A DNA stretch of 64,000 nucleotides from Halopelagius inordinatus (GCF_900113245.1 NZ_FOOQ01000002.1:496001-560000), one strand, 5' to 3'; counted from the first letter of the stretch, positions 43,695 to 53,653 are shown. Made by a program: numbers and translations. Notes: generated from the sequence alone by a model not told the origin.

Positions 43695-46600
43695 TCAACA
43701 CTCCGACCAGCCGCAGGACTCGCAGGTCTTGCAGCCTTCGGAGTAGTACAGCGTCATGCTACTGCACTCGGGACACTCGGGGCTCTCGCCCGCCGCGAGT
43801 AAGTCGTCCATCGCGTCGGCCTGTGCGCCCTCGGCGGCGTCCGGGGAGTCCGCGACTGCCGCGCCGCCGTCGGCTTCGGGTTCGGTGTCGCCGGCGCCGG
43901 CGTCGCGGGAGAGTTCGGTCAGGTTCTGCTGTTGTGGGTACCCCTCGTCTATCTCGCCGTCGAGATAGCGGCGCATCGCCGTGCCGATGGCGTCGGGGAT
44001 GGAGTTTATCTGCTCGCCTTTGTCCCAGGCGACTTTCGGGCTGCGGATGCCCTGCAGTTCGCTCGCGATTTCGCTCGGGTCCACGCCCGTCCGGAGCGCA
44101 GTCGAGATGGTCTTTGCGAGCGCTTCCGTGAAGGACGCGGTGAAACCGCCGGAGTTGCCGATGTTGGCGAACAGTTCGAACGGCTGGTTGTTCGCGTCCT
44201 CGTTTATGTTGACGTACAGTTTCCCGTAGCCCGTGTCGATGCGCTGGGTGACGCCGTAGAGGACGTCGGGACGCGGACGCTTCGAGCCGAGTTCCACGTC
44301 GCCGTCGGCCTCCGCGAGGAGGCGTTCGACTTCGCCGTCGAGTGCGGCGCGGACGTTCTCGTTGTCGAGGAAGCCCTCCAGACCGCCGAACACCTCTTCC
44401 ATCTGTTCGACGAGAGTCTCCGCGGCCTCGCCCTCGTCGGCGAAGTCGGCGTTCTTCGCGCGCGTCGTCAGCACCTGCTTCGAGCGGGTGCCGTCGCGGT
44501 AGACGGTGACGCCCTTGCCGCCGTTCTTGTAGATGTAGCGGTACACCTCGTCCATGTCCTCCCGCGTCGCGGAGTTCGGGAAGTTACAGGTCTTCGAGAT
44601 GGCGGAGTCGACGCCGTTCTGACAGGCGCACTGCACGGCGGCGTGCTGTTTGCCCGTCAGGTCCGAGGTGACGACGAACAGTTCGGAGATGGCCGCCGGA
44701 ACGGTCGAAAGCGAGGAGACGCCGTCGAACTCGTTTTTCGACATCTGCTCTTGGGCCTCCCGCTTTACCTCCTCTACGTCGATGTCGTTGGCCTCCAAGA
44801 CGCGGAGGAAGTAGTCGTCGAACTCGACGAGCATCTCGTCGCCCTGCACGTCGTCGGAGACGTTCTTGTAGTAGGCGACGTTGTAGATGGGCTCACAGCC
44901 ACCGGTCGTGTTACCGATCATCGAGGTGGTGCCCGTCGGCGCGATGGTCGTCGTGTTGTGGTTCCGAAGCGCGAAGCCCTCCGCCCAGTCGTCGGCGTCG
45001 AGGCCGGTCTGCTTTTCGAACCACTCGCGGTACTCCGTGGGGTTCGCGTACTTCGAGTCGCCCCAGTCGGCGAAGTTGCCGCGTTCCTCCGCGAGTTCGT
45101 GGCTGGCCCACTTCGACTCGTGGTTGATGTGGGTCATCAACTGCTCTGCGACTTCGTTTCCGGCGTCGGAGCCGTACTCGATGCCGAGTTGTATGTACAG
45201 TTGCGCCAGCCCCATGATGCCGAGGCCGATCTTGCGCATGTCGCGCACCTTCTGTTCTATCTTCTCGACGGGGAAGTCCGACATCGTGACGACGTTCTCC
45301 AAGAAGCGCGTGCCGTACTCGATGCGGTGGTCGAACTCCGCCCAGTCGATGGCCTCTTCGAGGAAGGCGTCGACGGCGTCGTCGAAGGTGTCGTAATCGT
45401 CGCCGTGGTCGTCGTACCAGACGCGCCAGTCGGGCGCGTCGCCGCCCGCGACCGTCGAGAGGTTGATGTGACCCAGATTGCAGGCTTCGTACTCTTCGAG
45501 CGGCTGTTCCCCGCAGGGGTTCGTCGCCAAGATTCGGTGGTCGGGGTGCTCCTCCACGTCGAAGGAGTGCTCTTTGTTGACGCGTTCGAGGTAGATGACG
45601 CCGGGTTCGCCGTTCTCCCACGCGCCCTCGACCATGTGGTCCCACAGTTCCTCGGCCGGAACGGAGAGAACTTCGCCGACTTCGACGTGTTCGCCGAGAC
45701 CGAACATGTCGTATATCTCTTTGGTCTCCGGCGTCGCGACGTGCGGTTCCTCGGTTCGCGGGTTCGTGAAGGTGAACTCCTCGCCTTCGAACAATGCGTC
45801 CATGAAGTCGTCGGTGACGCCGACGGAGATGTTGAAGTTAGAGAGGTGACCTTCGACGGCGTTGCGGAGATGCTTGGGGACGCGCCCCTCCTCGTCTATG
45901 AGTTCGCGCGCCTCTTCGAGTGCGTCCGCAAAGGAGTTGTGCGTGAAGTCGTCGGGGTCGTTCAGGCGAAGCGAGTGCGCGAGAGAGACGTCCTTGTTCT
46001 TCGAGTGGATGAACTGGATGACGTCGGGGTGGCTGACGCGCATGACGCCCATCTGGGCACCGCGGCGCGCGCCGCCCTGTGCGATGGTCTCGCACATCTG
46101 GTCGTACGTCCGCATGAACGTGATGGGACCGGAGGCGATGCCACCGGTCGAACCGACGGCGTCGCCGTACGGGCGAAGTTTCCAGAAGGCGTACCCCATC
46201 CCGCCGCCGGACTGGAACACCTCGGCGGCTTCCTTCGCCGTCTGGTGGATGTCGGTGATGTCGTCGCCGGGCGAATCGACGAAACAGGCAGAGAGTTGCT
46301 GCAGTTCGTCGCCCGCGTTCATGAGCGTCGGCGAGTTCGGCATGAAAGAGAGCGACTCCATCATCTCTTGGAACTCCTCGCGCTTTGCTTCGACTTCGGT
46401 GCGAATCTCGTCGGGGAGTTCGGGGACGATGGTGTCGTACGCGAACTTGTTGACGTTGTAGACAGAAAGCGTCGTCTCCGCGTCGTCTTCTGCGGTAGTC
46501 CCCGTCCCGAACACCTCCGCGGCGAGTTCGTCGCGCCGCGGGTGTCCCGGCTTCAGTTGGTCGGGCGTGACGGTGACGTCGGTGTCGCGCCGGTCCGCCT

Positions 46601-46814
46601 CGTAGACGGCTTCCGCGAGTGCGATGTTCTTCGCGACGCGAGCGAACAGTTCCTCTTGGGACTCGACGAGTTCGCCGTCGGCGTCCTTTCGGAGATAGCG
46701 CGCCGGCAGAATGTTGTGGTAGGCGTTGGCGGTCAGGCGGTCCTCGAGCGTCTCCCCCTCGGTGCGCTTTATCGGCAACTGCAGCTCGTCCGCCGAGATA
46801 TCCGAGCGACTCAT
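43695..46814 (-). CDS. nrdJ: Class II (B12-dependent) ribonucleotide reductase
   Basis: A 1039-residue adenosylcobalamin-dependent reductase that makes all four deoxynucleotides. The active site shows SPTLMNAGDELQQLSACF (first active cysteine), NPCGEQPLEEYEACNLGHIN (thiyl Cys and Glu) and APTGTTSMIGNTTGGCEP (phosphate loop). After the barrel come a TSCPD-type domain and an Asp/Glu/Ala-rich linker. A C-terminal redox tail has CPECSSMTLYYSEGCKTCES. No B12 riboswitch is visible upstream. Confidence 0.95.
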   Translation of the reverse strand: MSRSDISADELQLPIKRTEGETLEDRLTANAYHNILPARYLRKDADGELVESQEELFARVAKNIALAEAVYEADRRDTDVTVTPDQLKPGHPRRDELAAEVFGTGTTAEDDAETTLSVYNVNKFAYDTIVPELPDEIRTEVEAKREEFQEMMESLSFMPNSPTLMNAGDELQQLSACFVDSPGDDITDIHQTAKEAAEVFQSGGGMGYAFWKLRPYGDAVGSTGGIASGPITFMRTYDQMCETIAQGGARRGAQMGVMRVSHPDVIQFIHSKNKDVSLAHSLRLNDPDDFTHNSFADALEEARELIDEEGRVPKHLRNAVEGHLSNFNISVGVTDDFMDALFEGEEFTFTNPRTEEPHVATPETKEIYDMFGLGEHVEVGEVLSVPAEELWDHMVEGAWENGEPGVIYLERVNKEHSFDVEEHPDHRILATNPCGEQPLEEYEACNLGHINLSTVAGGDAPDWRVWYDDHGDDYDTFDDAVDAFLEEAIDWAEFDHRIEYGTRFLENVVTMSDFPVEKIEQKVRDMRKIGLGIMGLAQLYIQLGIEYGSDAGNEVAEQLMTHINHESKWASHELAEERGNFADWGDSKYANPTEYREWFEKQTGLDADDWAEGFALRNHNTTTIAPTGTTSMIGNTTGGCEPIYNVAYYKNVSDDVQGDEMLVEFDDYFLRVLEANDIDVEEVKREAQEQMSKNEFDGVSSLSTVPAAISELFVVTSDLTGKQHAAVQCACQNGVDSAISKTCNFPNSATREDMDEVYRYIYKNGGKGVTVYRDGTRSKQVLTTRAKNADFADEGEAAETLVEQMEEVFGGLEGFLDNENVRAALDGEVERLLAEADGDVELGSKRPRPDVLYGVTQRIDTGYGKLYVNINEDANNQPFELFANIGNSGGFTASFTEALAKTISTALRTGVDPSEIASELQGIRSPKVAWDKGEQINSIPDAIGTAMRRYLDGEIDEGYPQQQNLTELSRDAGAGDTEPEADGGAAVADSPDAAEGAQADAMDDLLAAGESPECPECSSMTLYYSEGCKTCESCGWSEC

Positions 46815-47319
46815 CTACTGTACCCCCGTCCCAGCACCCCGGTGCCGGGTGATTTCGAATCCGATGGCTAACTCAGTTCCGTTCATTGTAACGATGGCTT
46901 GTGAATGGAGGCGCGTCCGTTAAGGCTTCGGTATCAGGCACTGGCGGACAGAAAGCCTCACAAATCTGTCACGCGTTCCGAACCCCGCTCGCCCGCATCC
47001 ACAGTACGGTACGTCCGTACGGCCCGGCCGGACATAACAGTATTCAGACCGGGGTGAAAGTAGTCTCGTGGAGAACGAAATCGGGAGACGGGACCGCCGC
47101 GTCCAGAAGAACAGATGGGGGGTTCGGTGCCCGGTTTCGACTCCGACGACCGGCGAGCACGCGACGCGAGTTCGTATATGTACCCCCGTCGAAGAACCAG
47201 AGGTCGAACAGCTGATAGGTTCCGGAGAGTTCTCCGGCGGCGGCCGCGAAACCGTCCGTTCGCCGGTCAGTCGGGACGCGTATACATACTCCCACAGACT
47301 TATTCTCTCTCACGTCGAA
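46815..47319. other. Divergent intergenic region
   Basis: About 505 bp with no supported gene. It holds the nrdJ upstream region on the minus strand and that of the small membrane protein on the plus strand. A perfect 6-5-6 inverted repeat, GTACGG-TACGT-CCGTAC, sits at 47004-47020 next to another palindromic run (GGCCCGGCCGG). Frames crossing it are basic and unconvincing. Confidence 0.4.
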
Positions 47320-47571
47320 ATGTTCGATATGTCTCTCCCGTTCGCGTCGGTCCTCGGTCAGATGCTCGCCGCGTGGGCGACGCTCCCCCTCCAACTGGGC
47401 GGACTGTTAGAGACCCAACTCGGTCAGTTGCTCGTGGCCGTCGTCGCCATCGGCGTCGTCGTCCTCGTCGGACGCATCGTCCTCAAGGTGGCGTGGCGAC
47501 TCGTGACGATAGCCGTCGTGATCATCGCCCTCCTGTTTCTCCTCTCGACGCTGGGCATCAACGTCCTCTGA
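47320..47571 (+). CDS. Small two-helix membrane protein
   Basis: An 83-residue protein made almost entirely of hydrophobic segments: SVLGQMLAAWATLPLQLGGL, then LLVAVVAIGVVVLVGRIVLK and TIAVVIIALLFLLSTLG. TATA-like CTTATTC at 47298-47304 supports the ATG at 47320. Function unknown. Confidence 0.65.
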   Translation: MFDMSLPFASVLGQMLAAWATLPLQLGGLLETQLGQLLVAVVAIGVVVLVGRIVLKVAWRLVTIAVVIIALLFLLSTLGINVL

Positions 47572-47861
47572 ACCCGAAGCCCGTCACGCGGCGAATTCGG
47601 CCGCTTCGCTGTTCCGACTCGACCGGACGTTCCGACCACGCCTGGCCGTTCCGGTCGCGACAGTTCCGAACCGAGTCGTCGTGAACGTACACGCACGTAC
47701 CAGTCGATAGCGGGTGCCGTTCTCGCCGCAGACGTTACCACAGTTTTACGCGGTCCGACGGCGTCGAACGCGCCGAGCGAACCCAGCGAGAGGGTAGCCC
47801 ACCCGCACCGACGCCGCGGTATCGGACGAATCACCGAGCCTCGTGCCCGGACCACCGACCC

Positions 47862-48410
47862 TCACGTTCGGGTCGCCGAGCGAGTGTCGTCGTGGTCGGC
47901 CTGCCACCAGAGGGCGGCCGCGAACGCCAGTCCGCCCAGGAACAGCCCCCAGTTGGCGACGGGGCTGTTGTACCAGATCACGTCGATTCCGAGCGATTGC
48001 CGGTAGAGGGGCCAGAACGGCTCGATGGAGTCGGCGATGTCGGGCGCCGAGAGGATGTCGGCCGAAAGATGGGCGAGACCGGCGACGAACACCGCGCCGA
48101 TGCCGTAGGCGTAGCGGTTCCCGACGCCGGTCGCCGAGATATAGTTGTCTTCGAGCCACGGAACGACCCACTTACCGAGGACCGCGCCGATGGCGACGGC
48201 GGCGACGCTCACGAAAAGCACCGTGTGAACGACGCCGTGGTGTTTGACTCCCGCAAACGCCTGTGACAGCCAGAGATCGACGTCCGGTAAGAGCGAGAAC
48301 GGAACGCCGAGCGCCACGAATCCGAGCGCGGTTCGGTCGTCGTACACGAGCCAGCCGACGACGACGAGCCATATCAGCCCCATTCCGATGTGACCGATGA
48401 TGTCCACCAT
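47862..48410 (-). CDS. YdjM-like metal-dependent hydrolase, membrane
   Basis: A 182-residue membrane protein of the LexA-regulated YdjM/DUF457 family. Family histidines and acids are visible in the N-terminal MVDIIGHIGMGLIW, PDVDLWLSQ, VKHHGVVHTVLF and the later HLSADILSAP. Four to five helices. The start at 48410 is used because the longer frame adds a non-family segment with Cys and Pro. Its exact role is unclear. Confidence 0.75.
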   Translation of the reverse strand: MVDIIGHIGMGLIWLVVVGWLVYDDRTALGFVALGVPFSLLPDVDLWLSQAFAGVKHHGVVHTVLFVSVAAVAIGAVLGKWVVPWLEDNYISATGVGNRYAYGIGAVFVAGLAHLSADILSAPDIADSIEPFWPLYRQSLGIDVIWYNSPVANWGLFLGGLAFAAALWWQADHDDTRSATRT

Positions 48411-48539
48411 GCAGTCCCGATAGGACGCGGAAGCAGGATGTAGTTGGTGGCAGGTTCGCGGGGTCGGCTCCCGCGGCGGCGACGCTCGGGACGGCAAAGC
48501 CACCACCTACAAGGACGTCTCAGCCATACCGTGACCGAG

Positions 48540-49361
48540 ATGAGTCAGACTGGAGTCGTCGGACAGGAGATCGGCCACACTATCCGTCAGCTGATTCCGT
48601 CGGAGCTACTACCCGTTTTCTTCGTTATCACGTTCTTCGGCGGCGTCGGCTTCCTGCTCGTGGCGTTTACCCTCGATTACTGGTTCCTCGACGCGAAACG
48701 CGGCGCGCACTCGCTCGGAGTGGCCGTCGCCGGTGCCGGGTTGGTCGTCGCTCTGAAGGCGTTCTTCGGCGAACCGCGGCCGTCGGTGGACGTCGCGGCC
48801 ATCCCCGCGTCCGGGTTCGCGTTCCCGAGCGGACACGCGACGATGTCGACTGTCGCCTACGGCCTGCTGGCGTACGACCTGCGGAAGAGCACGTGGCGCG
48901 TGCGGTTCGCCGCCGCCGCAGTGGTCGTCTCTCTCATCTCGCTCTCTCGGGTCGTTTTGGGCGTTCACTACGTGAGAGACGTCGTCGCGGGCGTCCTGTT
49001 CGGGTCGCTGTTCCTGCTCGGCGGGCTATCGCTGACGAAACACGTCCCGCGCAAGGCGTTCTGGTTGGCCGCCGCAGTCGGCACCGTCGCCCTCGCCGTC
49101 AGCGGAGGCAGCGGAGACGGACTGGCCGTCTTCGGCGCGTCGGTCGGCGGGGCCCTGACGTGGGAACTTCTCGATGGCTACCCGTCTGTCGGGTCGCGCC
49201 GCGGTCGCGCCGTCCTCGTCGTCGGCGTCCTCCCCCTCCTCGCAGTCGTCGGGTACGTGGCGACGCGACTCAGTCCCCCGCCCGTCGCGGTGGTTATCCT
49301 CGCGGGCGTCGTGACGTCGGCGATACTCTCGGCTCCGAAACTCGTCAAACGCGTCGCGTAG
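48540..49361 (+). CDS. PAP2-superfamily membrane phosphatase
   Basis: A 273-residue integral membrane phosphatase. All three PAP2 motifs are present: KAFFGEPRP (K-x6-RP), FPSGHATMS (PSGH) and SRVVLGVHYVRDV (SR-x5-H). They act on lipid phosphates or undecaprenyl-like diphosphates facing outward. A GTG three codons upstream (48531) is an alternative. It is divergent from the YdjM-like gene, sharing a promoter region of about 130 bp. Confidence 0.88.
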   Translation: MSQTGVVGQEIGHTIRQLIPSELLPVFFVITFFGGVGFLLVAFTLDYWFLDAKRGAHSLGVAVAGAGLVVALKAFFGEPRPSVDVAAIPASGFAFPSGHATMSTVAYGLLAYDLRKSTWRVRFAAAAVVVSLISLSRVVLGVHYVRDVVAGVLFGSLFLLGGLSLTKHVPRKAFWLAAAVGTVALAVSGGSGDGLAVFGASVGGALTWELLDGYPSVGSRRGRAVLVVGVLPLLAVVGYVATRLSPPPVAVVILAGVVTSAILSAPKLVKRVA

Positions 49362-49386
49362 TGCCGGGCGACCGCTCTGTCGGATT

Positions 49387-50007
49387 TCAGGCGACGACCC
49401 GGTTTGCGACGACGGTTCGCAGGAAGTTGGCGACGACGTCGTGACCGACGGCGGTCAGAACGCTCTCGGGGTGAAACTGCACGCACTCTATCGGGTACTC
49501 GCGGTGGCGGATACCCATCACCAAGTCGACTCCCTCGTGGTCCGTCGTCGCGGACACCTCGAAGCAGTCGGGCACCTCGGTGGCGACCAGCGAGTGATAT
49601 CGTCCCGCCTGAAAGCCCTGTTCGAGACCCGCGAAGACGCCGCGTCCGTCGTGGTCGACGGGGTACGCCTTGCCGTGGATGGGTTCCGGCGCGTGGCCGA
49701 CGGTGCCGCCGTAGGCGTACACCGCGGCTTCGAGTCCGAGACAGACGCCGAGCGTCGGAACCTCCGTCGAGAGCGTCGTCAACACCTCCGTCGTCACGCC
49801 CACGTCGCGGTCGTTCTTCGGGTGGCCCGGCCCCGGACTGATGACTATCGCGTCCGGGTCGAGGCTCCGAATCTCCTCGATAGAGGCGGTGTTCTTCCGG
49901 ACGACCACCTCGACGGGGTCGCCATCGATTCTGCGCTCGGAGAAGTACTCGACGAGGTTGTACGTGAACGAATCGTAGTTGTCCACGACGAGAAGTCGCA
50001 GCGTCAT
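49387..50007 (-). CDS. trpG: Anthranilate synthase component II (glutaminase)
   Basis: A 206-residue class I glutamine amidotransferase supplying ammonia to TrpE. The N-terminus LLVVDNYDSFTYNLVEYF and ISPGPGHPKNDRDVG are typical. The catalytic Cys lies in GVCLGLEAAVYAYGG and His-Glu in CVQFHPESV. After the Cys the usual GHQ is GLE, an unusual variant. Its ATG overlaps the trpE stop by 4 nt. Last gene of trpDFEG. Confidence 0.93.
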   Translation of the reverse strand: MTLRLLVVDNYDSFTYNLVEYFSERRIDGDPVEVVVRKNTASIEEIRSLDPDAIVISPGPGHPKNDRDVGVTTEVLTTLSTEVPTLGVCLGLEAAVYAYGGTVGHAPEPIHGKAYPVDHDGRGVFAGLEQGFQAGRYHSLVATEVPDCFEVSATTDHEGVDLVMGIRHREYPIECVQFHPESVLTAVGHDVVANFLRTVVANRVVA

Positions 50008-51647
50008 CGGGGGACCCCCCCGGCCGCCGCGGACTCGTCGGGTTCGCGTTCGATTCGCTCGACTGCGGCGAGGACGCCCCGCATCTTCTGTTCTGTCTCC
50101 TCGTACTCGGAGGTGGGGTCGCTGTCGGCGACGATGCCCGCCCCCGCCCTGACCGTGATGGTGTCCTCGTCGGCCCCTCGTCGGACCGTCGCGGTGCGGA
50201 TGACGATCGCGAAGTCGGCGTCGCCGGACCACGAGTAGTAGCCGACGCCGCCGCCGTAGACGCCGCGGGGCGTCAGTTCGAGCTCGTCGATTATCTCCAT
50301 GGCGCGCACCTTCGGCGCGCCCGTGAGCGTCCCCGCGGGGAACGTCGCCCGGGTGGCGTCGAAGGCGTCGTTCTCGGCCGCCAACCGCCCGGTGACGGTC
50401 GATTCGATGTGTTGAACGTGGCTGTACTTCAGGACGTTCATGAACTCCTCGACGCGGACGCTTCCGGGTTCCGAGACGCGGCGCACGTCGTTGCGCGCGA
50501 GGTCCACGAGCATCGTGTGCTCGGAGCGTTCCTTCGCGTCCGCGAGCATCTCGCCGGCGAGGCGGCGGTCCTCGACCGGACTCGTCCCCCGGGCGCACGT
50601 CCCCGCGATGGGGTTCGAGACGACGCGCCGACCCCGCACGGAGACGAGCGTCTCCGGACTCGCACCGACGACGACTCGGTCGTCGTGGCGGAGCAGATAC
50701 ATGTACGGCGAGGGGTTGACCTCCCGAAGCGCCTCGTACAGTCCCATCGGGTCGACGGAACCGCGGAGTTCGCGCACGCGGGAGACGACGCCCTGATAGA
50801 TGTCGCCGTCGAGGACGTGCTGTTTCGTCCGCCGGACGGCGTCTTCGTACTCCGCTTGCGGGCCGGCCGTCTCGCCCGACCGGACGAACCCGCCCGTCTC
50901 GGGCTCTTCGGCCGCCGCGAGCGTTTCGGCGACGGCGCGCGCCTCAGACAGCAGTTCGTCGTACACCGCGTCGGCGTCGTCGTCGGGACCGACAACGGGC
51001 GTAAACACCAGTCTGACCGTCCCCTCGGCGTGGTCGAACGAGACAGTCCGCGTCGTCAGGACGAACTCTGCGTCGGGGACCGGCGAGTCCGGGCGTTCGA
51101 CGCCCACTTCTTCGAGCCAGAGGTCGTACACCGCCTCGTACGCGAGGAATCCGACGAGTCCGCCTCGGAGCCGTTGCCGTTCGTCCTCGGGAAAGCCAGC
51201 GCGCGGGAGGTTCGGGAGCGCGGTTCGCAGGTGGTCGAGGACGTCGTCGCTCGCCTCGTCCTCGCGCCGAGCGTCCGAACAGGCCTCTTCGACGACTTCG
51301 GCGGCGCGCCCGCCGAGGGTCTCTACGTCGGTTCCGTCCGGGCCGACGGTGACGACGGCTTCGGGGTCGTAGCCGACGAAGGAGTACCGCGCGTGTCTGT
51401 CGGTGTCCGCGCCCCCGTCGGCCGCGAACGCGCCGTCGGGGTCCGAGGAGGGCGTCTTCTCGGCGCTCTCCAGGAGGAAGCCGTAGTCGCTTCGGTCAGA
51501 GAGGGCGGCGTAGGCCGCAAGCGGCGACGCGGTCGGCAGGTCCGCGGTCAGGTGCGCGACGACTCGGTCGTCCCGGTCATCGAGGAGCGTCGCGAACTCC
51601 TCGCGCGACCGAGAGAGCGAGACGGTCGAAGGAGGGTCGTCGCTCAC
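50004..51647 (-). CDS. trpE: Anthranilate synthase component I
   Basis: A 547-residue chorismate-using enzyme. The N-terminal domain has LRGGLVGFLAYEAVYDLWLE. The catalytic domain shows GDIYQGVVSRVRELRG, NPIAGTCARG, VDLARNDVRRV, FPAGTLTGAPKVRAMEIIDE and GGGVGYYSW. The GTG start at 51647 overlaps the trpF stop (GTGA). In GDIYQGVVSR the usual Gln-Val-Val pattern of chorismate-binding enzymes is slightly altered. Coupled on both sides. Confidence 0.94.
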   Translation of the reverse strand: MSDDPPSTVSLSRSREEFATLLDDRDDRVVAHLTADLPTASPLAAYAALSDRSDYGFLLESAEKTPSSDPDGAFAADGGADTDRHARYSFVGYDPEAVVTVGPDGTDVETLGGRAAEVVEEACSDARREDEASDDVLDHLRTALPNLPRAGFPEDERQRLRGGLVGFLAYEAVYDLWLEEVGVERPDSPVPDAEFVLTTRTVSFDHAEGTVRLVFTPVVGPDDDADAVYDELLSEARAVAETLAAAEEPETGGFVRSGETAGPQAEYEDAVRRTKQHVLDGDIYQGVVSRVRELRGSVDPMGLYEALREVNPSPYMYLLRHDDRVVVGASPETLVSVRGRRVVSNPIAGTCARGTSPVEDRRLAGEMLADAKERSEHTMLVDLARNDVRRVSEPGSVRVEEFMNVLKYSHVQHIESTVTGRLAAENDAFDATRATFPAGTLTGAPKVRAMEIIDELELTPRGVYGGGVGYYSWSGDADFAIVIRTATVRRGADEDTITVRAGAGIVADSDPTSEYEETEQKMRGVLAAVERIEREPDESAAAGGVPR

Positions 51648-52330
51648 GACGTGGCCTCCTCTCTCTCGTCTCGCCCGTCGCGTCGTTCGAGGGCGTCGCC
51701 CGCCGCCGTCGCGTTTCGGACGAACGCTCGGACCGCGTCGTGGGCCTTCACGCCGCCCTCGGCTTCGACACCGCTGGCCACGTCGACGGCGTAGGGTCGG
51801 ACCGTCCGGACCGCTTCGGCGACGTTGTCTGGCGTCAACCCGCCCGCGAGCGTCACGGGCGCGTTGAGCGTCTCGACCACCTCGGCCGTCGCCGCCCAGT
51901 CGTGGGTCTCGCCCGTCCCGCCCGCGCCGTCGTCGGAGACGGAATCGACGAGGACGCCGTCGACGACGTGCGCGATGGCGCGGGCGCGGGCGGACGAGTC
52001 CGGGTCGACGACTGCGACGACGCGGGCGTCCGTCTGCGCGCTGATTCGCTGGAACTCGTCCGCCTCGAAATCGCCGTGCAACTGTAGGACGTCGGGCGAG
52101 GCGGCCGCCGCGAGTTCGACCGCTCGGGTCGCGGACGACGGCATCGAGACGAGCGTCGTCGTGAGGAACGGCGGTGCGGCGTCGAACAGCGTCGAGGCGC
52201 GCGAGAGCGACACCTCGCGCGGCGTGTCCACGGTCACCTCGGAGATGACGCCGACGGCGTCCGCACCGGCGTCGTCGACGGCGCGGAGGTCAGATTCGGT
52301 CGTGACGCCGCAGACTTTCACCCGCACCAC
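51644..52330 (-). CDS. trpF: Phosphoribosylanthranilate isomerase
   Basis: A 228-residue TIM-barrel enzyme of tryptophan synthesis. The N-terminal catalytic Cys is in VKVCGVTTESDLRAVDDAGA; VLQLHGDFEADEFQRI and the C-terminal phosphate loop VTLAGGLTPDNVAEAV with DVASGVEAEGGVKAHDAVRA follow. The start is GTG. It begins 3 nt after trpD. Confidence 0.93.
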   Translation of the reverse strand: MVRVKVCGVTTESDLRAVDDAGADAVGVISEVTVDTPREVSLSRASTLFDAAPPFLTTTLVSMPSSATRAVELAAAASPDVLQLHGDFEADEFQRISAQTDARVVAVVDPDSSARARAIAHVVDGVLVDSVSDDGAGGTGETHDWAATAEVVETLNAPVTLAGGLTPDNVAEAVRTVRPYAVDVASGVEAEGGVKAHDAVRAFVRNATAAGDALERRDGRDEREEATS

Positions 52331-52333
52331 GGG

Positions 52334-53371
52334 TTACGCCTCCACCTCGGATTCGGCGTCGGCGTCGTCCGCGTCCGCACGGAGGTCTTCGAGTTTTGCC
52401 GCCGCCGCGTCGGAGTCGATGGCCTCGGCGGCGACGTCGACGCCCTCCGCGATGGAGTCTGCGAGTCCGGCGACGTACACCGCCGCGCCCGCGTTCGCGA
52501 GGATGATGTCCCGCTTTGGACCCGTCACGTCGCCGCGGACGATGCCGCGCAGGTCCGCCGCGTTCTCTTGGGGGGTGCCGCCGCCGACCGCTTCGACGGG
52601 CGCGGAGTCCAGCCCGATATCGACGGGCGAGAGCGTGTACTCCTCGATGGTGTCGCCGTCGACTTCGGCGACCACCGTCTCGTCGTGGAGGGCGATCTCG
52701 TCCATGCCGGATCCGTGGACGACGAGGGCGCGTTCGACGTCCATGTGCGAGAGTGCGCGCGCCAGAAGGGGGACGAGGTCGGGGTCGTAGACGCCGACAA
52801 CCTGCGCTTGCGCGCCCGCGGGGTTCGTCAGGGGGCCGAGGACGTTGAACAGAGTGCGCATGCCGAGTTCCTTTCGCGGGCCGATGACGGCCTTCATCGC
52901 GGGGTGAAACACCGGTGCGAGCATGAAGCCGATGCCGTCGCGTTCGATGGCCTCCTCGACGGACGGCGGTTCGGCCTCGACGTTCACGCCCGCGACGTCG
53001 AGAACGTCCGCGCTCCCCGACGAGGAGGAGACGGAGTAGTTGCCGTGCTTTGCGACGGCCGCGCCCGCCCCGGAGGCGACTATCGCGCTGGTCGTCGAGA
53101 CGTTGATGGTGTTGTAGTCGTCGCCGCCGGTGCCGCAGGTGTCGACCAGCGGTTTCCGGTCGGGTTCGATGGTCCGCGCGGCGTCGCGCATCCCCTGTGC
53201 GAATCCGGCAATCTCGCTCTCGGTCTCGCCTTTCGATCTGAGCGCCGTCAGAAGCGCACCGATCTGCGCCTCCGTCGCGTCCTCGAAGACGAGGCGTGCG
53301 GCCTCGCGAGACTGTTCGAGCGTCAGGTCCTCGCCCTCCGTCGCGCGTTCGATGTAATCCTGAAGCGTCAT
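52334..53371 (-). CDS. trpD: Anthranilate phosphoribosyltransferase
   Basis: A 345-residue enzyme. The PRPP site is LVDTCGTGGDDYNTINVSTT; KHGNYSVSSSSGSADVL, FNVLGPLTNPAG and MDEIALHDETVVAEV follow. It has an acidic C-terminal tail of about 25 residues. First gene of the trpDFEG operon; trpCBA is elsewhere, as in Haloferax. ATG 53371 fits the family N-terminus; the longer in-frame version reads through the promoter. The small palindrome TACA-A-TGTA (53401-53409) lies 30 nt upstream and might be an operator. Confidence 0.94.
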   Translation of the reverse strand: MTLQDYIERATEGEDLTLEQSREAARLVFEDATEAQIGALLTALRSKGETESEIAGFAQGMRDAARTIEPDRKPLVDTCGTGGDDYNTINVSTTSAIVASGAGAAVAKHGNYSVSSSSGSADVLDVAGVNVEAEPPSVEEAIERDGIGFMLAPVFHPAMKAVIGPRKELGMRTLFNVLGPLTNPAGAQAQVVGVYDPDLVPLLARALSHMDVERALVVHGSGMDEIALHDETVVAEVDGDTIEEYTLSPVDIGLDSAPVEAVGGGTPQENAADLRGIVRGDVTGPKRDIILANAGAAVYVAGLADSIAEGVDVAAEAIDSDAAAAKLEDLRADADDADAESEVEA

Positions 53372-53653
53372 GTGGTGACCACCGATGTACTGGTTCGGTA
53401 TACAATGTACAAATTCGTTCATCGGCTTAAGCGTGTCGGAGGTGAAGGGAGGCGGCGAGGAGACGCCAAATTCGTGCGGAACGGTGACGAATCTCGGTGT
53501 GAGTTCGAAGCACGGAATCGCCGTCTCGGTCCACCGTGCGGTTCTCGATCGGCGAAATCGGGAGACGGACATCCAATCCGAAACCTTCAATTACGTCCCC
53601 GGGATACGAACTAATGCGCTCAGACAGGGCGCGTCAGCACGCACGAACCGGAC

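Noticed and set aside
43932-46871. A 979-residue plus-strand frame opposite nrdJ
   Set aside because: It is the antisense shadow of a high-GC gene; the nrdJ strand carries all conserved motifs.
46815-47067. Cobalamin riboswitch upstream of nrdJ
   Set aside because: No B12-box-like sequence found; such switches are not expected in this group.
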